Shown here one piece after another: positions 57,232 through 64,000 of a stretch of 64,000 nucleotides of DNA. The stretch comes from Helichrysum umbraculigerum (taxonomy: Eukaryota > Streptophyta > Magnoliopsida > Asterales > Asteraceae): contig CATIUR010000006.1 of the NCBI GenBank assembly GCA_949592205.1, positions 62,926,001-62,990,000 of the forward strand, written 5' to 3'. The position numbers were made by a program, and so were the translations under genes. Position 1 is the first letter of the stretch. Every line of letters begins with the position of its first letter. A model generated the notes under the pieces. It saw only the letters and a list, made by a program, of their open reading frames with translations, ran no database searches and had not been told where the DNA came from.

Positions 57232-59261
57232 AAAATTATTTCGTAAACTGCTGCTGTTGGTGACGAATTTTCAGAAACTTTGGTAAGTTTTCGATCCTAT
57301 AATTCTCGTATACGTTTGATCGATCCACAAAAACGAATTCTAAGGGTTATGCTCTCAATATTTACAGATTCTAAGGGTTATCATCGTGCGGTTTTCTCGT
57401 TGGTTGGTATAATTCTCTATCCGAATCTTCCATATAAACGTATGTGATTATTTCGTATTGTCGTTTATTTTTGGTTCGATTCCATTGTATTCCGGGTACA
57501 TGAAATCATTAGGATAATATTAAAATCAGTGTATAAGTGGTAGAATCGAGAAATATGATTGTGTTTGCGGTTTGGATTGTTTATACGAATGATTAGGGTT
57601 GATTATCTATAAACCCTAATCTGATCAGATTTTTATTTCGGTTTGAGAAGCTTGTAACTTGTTCATTTCATGGTAATTTTTGATCAAAAATGAGTCTAAA
57701 CTTAAGTACTTTGAGTCTACTTTCAAATGGCGTCAGTTTCATGGTTAAATGTGAAGAATAAGTTGGTCAAAATGATTTTACAAGTTTGTGTGTCAATTCT
57801 GAGTTTCTTGGTTCCAGATTTCGGTTAAGTTGTAGATTTTTGAAACCTGCTTTAAACTAAGATTTAGGTCTTGATATTTTTACTGGAGTTTCTTTAAAGT
57901 GTTAAGTATTTTCTGTAAAAATATGATAATCATTTGAAACATATAAGTATTTTAAGTAAATTAAAACTTTTGTGAAGTCAGAAAGAGTTAACTGTTTTGA
58001 GCAGATTTCTTTGATGAATTTTTAAAAAATAGTAAACTATTGAAATAAGTTCTGGAAAAATTACAGGATGTTCTTAACACCATGAAATGTCACTTGTAAA
58101 ATTTGTAGAGTCAAATAATTTTATTAAGTCATGGTTTAAAATTCGTGAAGTGGTATGAAATTTCTGGACAGATTCTGAAATGCAAGATAGAGTAAAGTTA
58201 CTGATATTTTGAATAAACGAGGATTAAATTTTGTAAAGCTACTTGAGGATTGGTTGTGAGGAAACCTAGTAAAGGTGATTTGGATTTGGGATACAATGGA
58301 AGGACATAGGTATGTCTAGGTTGTAACCCGTATACGTATATATTCGTTTATAGATTGCGAGTTGTTTGGTGGATTCTTTTGAGAGAGATACTTACTTTGG
58401 TATTCAAGGTGAGTTTTCGTGGCCCCGTTTTCATTTACATATTTTCAAATTGGGGGAAAAATATACTCACATGTTTTATCAACTATTTTATGCTGTGAAC
58501 GTATTCATTTCTATTTTTGGACATATGCTTGAAATGTGTGACACTATGTGAGTTATATGCATTGAGACTTGTTGCTTACATCCGTGCTGTACTTCCTTGT
58601 GGGGTATTTACCGTACATTGAGATTTGTTGCTTACATCCGTGCTGTACTTCCTTGTGAAGTATTTGCCGTACATTGAGATTGGTTGTTTACATTCGTGCT
58701 TTACCTCCTTGTGGGGTATTTGCCGTACATTGGGATTGTTGCTTACATTCGTGCTTTACTTCCTTGTGAGGTAATTGCCGTACATTGAGATATATTGGCT
58801 GCATTATTTCACATTTGTGTACATTTCTATAAGCATTGTCCTAACTTATTATCATCACAGTAAAATGTTTATTTTTCTAGTGTCTGGTTTCAAACCTACG
58901 AAACTCACCAACATTCGTGTTGACGTTTTTGAGCATATCTTTTCAGGTTATACTAGTGGACTTAAAGCAGTGGACAAGAGAACTTAGTGGACCTTTAGGG
59001 TTGCATTAAGAGTGATTCAAGACTTGTGGTACATTATTAAGGTTGTTTGTGAAGGCTTGTTTTGCCTTAACATTATAGTGTACGTTTGTTTGTAAGATGT
59101 CGAATTCATTGTTGAAATGTATGCATGACATGAACCGTTATTCATGTTATTGGCATCATGACACATTGGATATTGTATTTCATATAGAATTCTTTATAAT
59201 GATGTGTTGTGATCCTATCACCGTTATACCCCGTTGTTTCCGCTTTAGACGGGGTGTGACA
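57232..59261 (+). repeat. Gypsy element 2, 5' LTR (5'-truncated)
   Basis: Begins AAAAATTATTTCGTAAACTG at the viral junction and ends GGGGTGTGACA. Confidence 0.92.
58561..58783. repeat. Four tandem 55-56-bp repeats inside gypsy LTR
   Basis: Units start ATTGAGA/ATTGGGA at 58561, 58617, 58673 and 58729 and share CTTCCTTGTG...GCCGTAC. They differ by a few bases each. Confidence 0.92.
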
Positions 59262-59264
59262 GAT

Positions 59265-59279
59265 TGGTATCAGAGCCAT
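59265..59279 (+). other. Gypsy element 2 primer-binding site
   Basis: TTGGTATCAGAGCCA, three bases after the LTR; tRNA-iMet. Confidence 0.93.
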
Positions 59280-60104
59280 TGTTTATAGAGATCTAGGTGG
59301 ATTGGCCTAGACTATAAATAAGGAACCCACATATAGAACATGAGTTAGGAAGTTATGTGTGCATACAATTCCGTGAAGCTAGTTGTAGCTAGTGTCGATC
59401 ATTCATCTTGACCATTTCAAGTAAGAAAGACGTTATAAGCGTTTCTTCAACATCTTACGACTCTTTATGTGGTTCGTCTACATGTTACTTAGGGTTCTAT
59501 AAATATCCGATCTCTTTACGCAAATTCAAAGTTTATTGGGATACAAAGACTTGGAAGATAAGTATGTGTATGAAAGAATGCTTTCACAATTACGGCTGCA
59601 GACGTAATTGACAAAGGTGTTCTGACGTATGTATGCTTATCCGACCATGTTTGCGTGTCTCATGTGCTATCTCCGTGTCGTCTTGTAATAAAATCCCAAT
59701 TGCATTCGTTACCGAATCAATCAAATGGTTGTGAGTCTTGTGCATTTATGCCTTGACAAACTCCAAAGCATTTAACTATTCTAAACTCATATTAATTCGG
59801 AATTATAACAAGCATACTACTAAGACGCAATACACGTAAATTTTACTCGTGGAGAAGAAACACTCAGTGGTGGTCATACAAGTGATAGTGGTGATTGAAC
59901 AGATGGTTGAACTGGAGAAATTTGTTGTATTGAAGGCAAGAACTCCAATGTTGTTGTGATCATTACACGACAGTGGTGGGCCTTTATATTCAAAGTTGTC
60001 ATACAAGTTGGTAACAACATATTGAATCATGGTAGAGCTAACGACACCGAAGGAGAAAATGGAACTAATATTCGAGAATTCAAATGATGGAAGTGGTGAT
60101 GGCG

Positions 60105-60203
60105 CGAAAAATAAATAAAATAAAATAAAATTAATAATAATAATAATAAAATATATAAATAAATAAATAAATAAATAAATAGATAAATAAATAAAATAAA
60201 TAA
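60105..60203. repeat. (AAAT)n / (AAT)n microsatellite
   Basis: About 100 bp of AAAT and AAT repeats within the gypsy internal region; it produces spurious Ile/Tyr/Phe-rich frames on the minus strand. Confidence 0.92.
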
Positions 60204-60609
60204 ATGCACTGTTTAAGAAGAAATATTCTTTCAATAACGAAATGAAGAAGTTAGTGAACAAGTTTTGGATTTTCTCTTCGATGGGAGTTAACCATGCAAC
60301 ATATATCGGATAATTTTATGAGTTGGCAAGAATTATACCTTATCTCGTGGCACTTGAAGCTAACAAAATGGGGAAGTACATCAACAGATTTATTCTGGAA
60401 ATTAGCAGGACGGTAGAAGTGACTAAGTCTCTTACCATCCGAGGCGCAATATTGATGGGTGGATTGTTAATTGATGAAACCCCTAAGGCTGGAAATGTAG
60501 AAACAATACCAAGAATGAAAGGGAATTTAAGAGACTGGTAGATACCAACACATGAAGAGATGGTTACACTTGTTCACATCTTTTGTGTGTAAGGTGTAAC
60601 TACTATCAT

Positions 60610-62240
60610 CACACATCTACATCATGTTGTATTTATTCAAATTACAACCGAAGAGGTCACTTTACAATTGAATATCGAATGACAGCTCGTCAAGTGGCGC
60701 CAATCAACACAGTAGAAAACTTGATGGCTTGTCTTGAGTGTGAGACTTTGAAACAATTTTATTAATGGGAGCACATAGAGACTAAAAGACTTTACATAAG
60801 GGTATACTCTAGTGCTAGAAGAATACGCTTTTAGCATTGACTTGTTACCCTTCGGACTCGGAAGCTTTGGTGTAGTTGTGGGAATGGATTAGTTGATGAG
60901 TAGAAATTGCATGTTTGGGAAATTATTTCGTATACCACTCAAATGGTGGTGTAATACCTGAAATTTTCATAGAACACTTTAAAGACGAAATGAAACAACT
61001 CGTGAGCGTTAAGGCTAATAAGTTAAAATTTCAAAACATTCTATTATCAACGATTTCCTCGAGGTCTTCTCAAAAGATTTAGGAGGATTACTTCATTCTT
61101 TACTCGTAAAGTTTTGTATCGATCTTATTCTTGGAGCAACCCCAGTTGCAAAAGCTCCATATCGCTTAACACTATTTGAATGCAAGAATTATTTAATCCA
61201 CTTTAAGATGCTCTAAGACAAAGGTTTTATTCGCCCTAGTCATTTCTCAATGGGAGCACCTGTCTTATTTGTCAAAAAGAAAGATAGTTCTTATCATATG
61301 TGCATTGATTATCGTGAACTTAATTAACTTACGGTCAAGAATCGTTGTCCTCTTCCAAGGATATATGATTTGTTCGATCAACTTCAAGGTGTTCAGTGGT
61401 TTTCAAAAATCAATCTTTGTTCTGGTTATCATCAATTGATGGTACATGAATTAGATATACCAAATACTGCATTTAGGACTCATTATGGGTCTTTTGGATT
61501 TCTTGTTATGACTTTCGGTCCTACTAATGCGTCTATAGCATTCATATATTTAACGATCACGTATATAAACCGTATCTCGATGAATTTATCATACTTTTCA
61601 TTTGCGACGTTCTAATTTATTAACTAACGAAGAGCATGAAGTTCCTTTAAGACTAATTCTAGAGTTACTTTCGAACGAAAGATCTATGCAATATATTCGA
61701 AAATCTTGATTTCAAGCTAGAGGATTGTTTTTCTCGGGCACTTTGTGAGCAAAGAAGTTATACTTAAGGATCATAACAAGAGCAAAACAGTAAAGGGATG
61801 GAAGATCCCACGGTCATCATTGGAGGTTCGTATAGCATTTAGGATTCACGGGCTATTATCGGCATTTTATCGAGAGTTTTTCAAAGACTCCTCAACTACT
61901 CACATATATATGTAAGAAGTTGTTGGGGTAAGAACTAAGAATAATCTTTTCAAACATTGAAGGATGCCTTGTGTAATGCATCAATTTGGACTATTCCCGA
62001 TGGATCGTAGGATTTCGTTGTGTATTGTGATGCATCCGACCGAGGTCTAAGTTGTGTGTTAGTTAAATGGGAGAGGTAGTCGCATTCGTCTCTCAACAAC
62101 TTAAGGTACATGAAAATTACTATACTACCCACGAATTGGAACTTGGAGCGGTGGTGTTCGTACATATGTGTTGAAGACACTACTTGTATGACGTAAAGAA
62201 TTTTGTTTATACCGATCATAGGAGCTTTTAACACATTGAT
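60610..62240 (+). pseudogene. Gypsy gag-pol remnants
   Basis: Degenerate pieces in several frames: a gag zinc-knuckle trace (NYNRRGHF, about 60640-60690); RT from about 61060 to 61560 with FSKDLGG, APVLFVKKKD, CIDYRELN, CPLPRIYDLFDQLQG and FRTHYGSFGFLVMTFG; and RNase H at about 61950-62240 (VVYCDASD, THELELGAVV-like). Many stops and shifts. RT with no integrase before it and the wording of these motifs mark it as Ty3/gypsy. The YxDD region is lost. Confidence 0.88.
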
Positions 62241-62644
62241 TTGTTGTTTGTTCTAAAGAAGTTGAACATGAGGCAAATGAGGTAGCGCGAATTGTTGAGC
62301 GTGTATAACATATCGATTGAAAGTTGTCACAAGAGTGAAGTGCTGCTCACGAACTATTTCATGTGTCAATTCTACGAAAGTGTTGGCCGATAAGGTCTTA
62401 CACATGTTTCTAGGAGGAGTTTAAAGGGAACCACAAATAACGATGTGTAGAGAAATCTGGTAGGAACCATGGATTGAGAGGTCAACATGTTGGAGCACAT
62501 GTAATTTTAATTATCAAGGTCCGATAGAACGTTGACCTGAGTATACTTGCAAATGAAAATATCAAGCCAAGCTTATATATATGCACTTATTCAGTGATCG
62601 TGGTGACAATACGGCTCCGATTGAATTTCGGGATGAAATTCCTT

Positions 62645-62655
62645 AAACGGGGGGA
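62645..62655 (+). other. Gypsy element 2 polypurine tract
   Basis: AAACGGGGGGA just upstream of the 3' LTR. Confidence 0.75.
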
Positions 62656-62658
62656 TAC

Positions 62659-64000
62659 TGTGACATCCGTCACCAAAAATGTAATTCGAAAATCTCAGTT
62701 CAAAATTATTTCTTATTTGTATTCAAGTTCGTTAATGATAACTTATATATTCGCTTTGGGCATGAAAACATTTCCTTAATAATTTATGGAAGTTATACGA
62801 TTAGATAAATATATGCGAATACGAACTTAATTAAATTGTGAGTATTAAATCTTAAAACATCACGGGCTAACTTAGTTCATGATTTGTCAATTTTGGGCCC
62901 AAAGAAAATGATCCAACTCCCAAAAGCCAAACCCAACTAAACCCAACACCTCTTGAACCCTAGACCTATAAATATACCCTTAAACTTAACCCTAAAACTT
63001 TTCTATCACAAAAACATACAAAATCCCGTCCCAAAAATTCCAGTCACGAACATAGGTCGATTTGACCCATTTACGTTCGTTTTCAGCCTTCGGTCAAAAC
63101 TACAAAGTTGTAGATCTCGAAGTTTTACCTTAAAATCTTGAGTTTCGGCCTCTGAAACACTCTAGATTATTTTATAAAAATTATTTCGTAAACTGCTACT
63201 ATTGGTGACGAATTTTCAGAAACTTTGGTAAGTTTTCGATCCTATAATTCTCGTATACGTTTGATCGATCCACAAAAACGAATTCTAAGGGTTATGCTCT
63301 CAATATTTACAGATTCTAAGGGTTATCATCGTGCGGTTTTCTCGTTGGTTGGTATAATTCTCTATCCGAATCTTCCATATAAACGTATGTGATTATTTCG
63401 TATTGTCGTTTATTTTTGGTTCGATTCCATTGTATTCCGGGTACATGAAATCATTAGGATAATATTAAAATCAGTGTATAAGTGGTAGAATCGAGAAATA
63501 TGATTGTGTTTGCGGTTTGGATTGTTTATACGAATGATTAGGGTTGATTATCTATAAACCCTAATCTGATCAGATTTTTATTTCGGTTTGAGAAGCTTGT
63601 AACTTGTTCATTTCATGGTAATTTTTGATCAAAAATGAGTCTAAACTTAAGTACTTTGAGTCTACTTTCAAATGGCGTCAGTTTCATGGTTAAATGTGAA
63701 GAATAAGTTGGTCAAAATGATTTTACAAGTTTGTGTGTCAATTCTGAGTTTCTTGGTTCCAGATTTCGGTTAAGTTGTAGATTTTTGAAACGTGCCTTAA
63801 ACTAAGATTTAGGCCTTGATATTTTTACTGGAGTTTCTTTAAAGTGTTAACTATTTTCTGTAAAAATATGATAATCATTTGAAACCTATAAGTATTTTAA
63901 GTAAATTAAAACTTTTGTGAAGTCAGAAAGAGTTAACTGTTTTGAGCAGATTACTTTGATGAATTTTTAAAAAATAGTAAACTATTGAAATAAGTTCTGG
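62659..64000 (+). repeat. Gypsy element 2, 3' LTR (continues past window)
   Basis: Begins TGTGACATCCGTCACC; from about 63175 it is nearly identical to 57232 onward. Confidence 0.92.

Larger units (their letters stand above)
57232..64000 (+). mobile_element. Ty3/gypsy element 2, decayed, both LTRs partial in window
   Basis: 5' LTR remnant 57232-59261, primer site, 3.4-kb internal region with broken gag and pol, polypurine tract, and 3' LTR from 62659 past the window end. Sequence from 57232 onward matches 63175 onward almost base for base. The first ~515 bp of the 5' LTR are missing, replaced by viral block D. Full LTR length would be about 2.55 kb. Confidence 0.92.

Noticed and set aside
58561..58783. 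CRISPR-like array
   Set aside because: Contiguous 56-bp tandem repeats without unique spacers, in a plant LTR.
59803..60261. 152-aa hydrophobic frame on the minus strand
   Set aside because: Mostly the translation of an AAAT microsatellite; not a membrane protein gene.
31877..64000. The two gypsy elements as one element split by the viral cluster
   Set aside because: LTR starts (TGTGACACCCGG against TGTGACATCCGT), lengths and internal sequences differ; they are related but different families.

Overview
The window is plant nuclear DNA from a eudicot. It has split genes with GT-AG introns, an intron-bearing elongator tRNA-Met, plant-type histone H3.3, AT-rich intergenic DNA, plant LTR retrotransposons and an integrated plant pararetrovirus. 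The style suggests an asterid, but nothing here fixes the species.

Region 1 (1-12.5 kb) is the gene-bearing part. It holds the 5' seven and a bit exons of an organellar seryl-tRNA synthetase (minus, running off the left edge), a four-exon histone H3.3 gene with a 5'-UTR intron (plus), a five-exon cytochrome c oxidase subunit 6b gene (minus), tRNA-Met(CAT) (plus), and an intronless F-box gene (minus). A 1.37-kb foldback Mutator-like element with 300-bp arms and a 9-bp target duplication sits between the tRNA and the F-box gene.

Region 2 (12.5-22.4 kb) has no convincing gene. It consists of two nested direct duplications whose copies carry different transposon insertions (MITEs, a 620-bp hAT-type element with 8-bp target duplication), followed by a possible Helitron end and a 740-bp hAT-type element.

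Region 3 (22.4-31.5 kb) is a small heat-shock (HSP20-like) gene on the minus strand, split by an 8,053-bp Ty1/copia element. The copia LTRs differ at only two of 652 positions that I could see, and the element has a 5-bp target duplication. The last few codons of the HSP20 gene lie on the far side of the element, in frame. The gene also seems to have lost its ATG.

Region 4 (31.9-64 kb) is retroelement and viral DNA. Two truncated Ty3/gypsy elements flank about 21.7 kb of endogenous pararetrovirus (Caulimoviridae-like). The viral DNA is four blocks in alternating orientation: A (minus), B (plus), C (minus), D (plus). Block B is a complete circle-equivalent opened just after the primer-binding site, giving a unit of 7,771 bp. 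The deduced gene order is: TATA box, 60-codon 5'-proximal ORF, tRNA-iMet primer site, 71-codon leader ORF, movement protein, 86-aa coiled-coil-like ORF, one fused coat/protease/RT/RNase H frame, then a tryptophan-rich ORF of about 395 aa ('ORF X', function unknown). Movement, coat and polymerase frames carry stops and frameshifts in every copy that holds them; ORF X is open in all three copies. Block A looks like a recombinant of two viral lineages. The alternating blocks form inverted repeats of about 4.5 and 7 kb that could be transcribed into long hairpin RNA.
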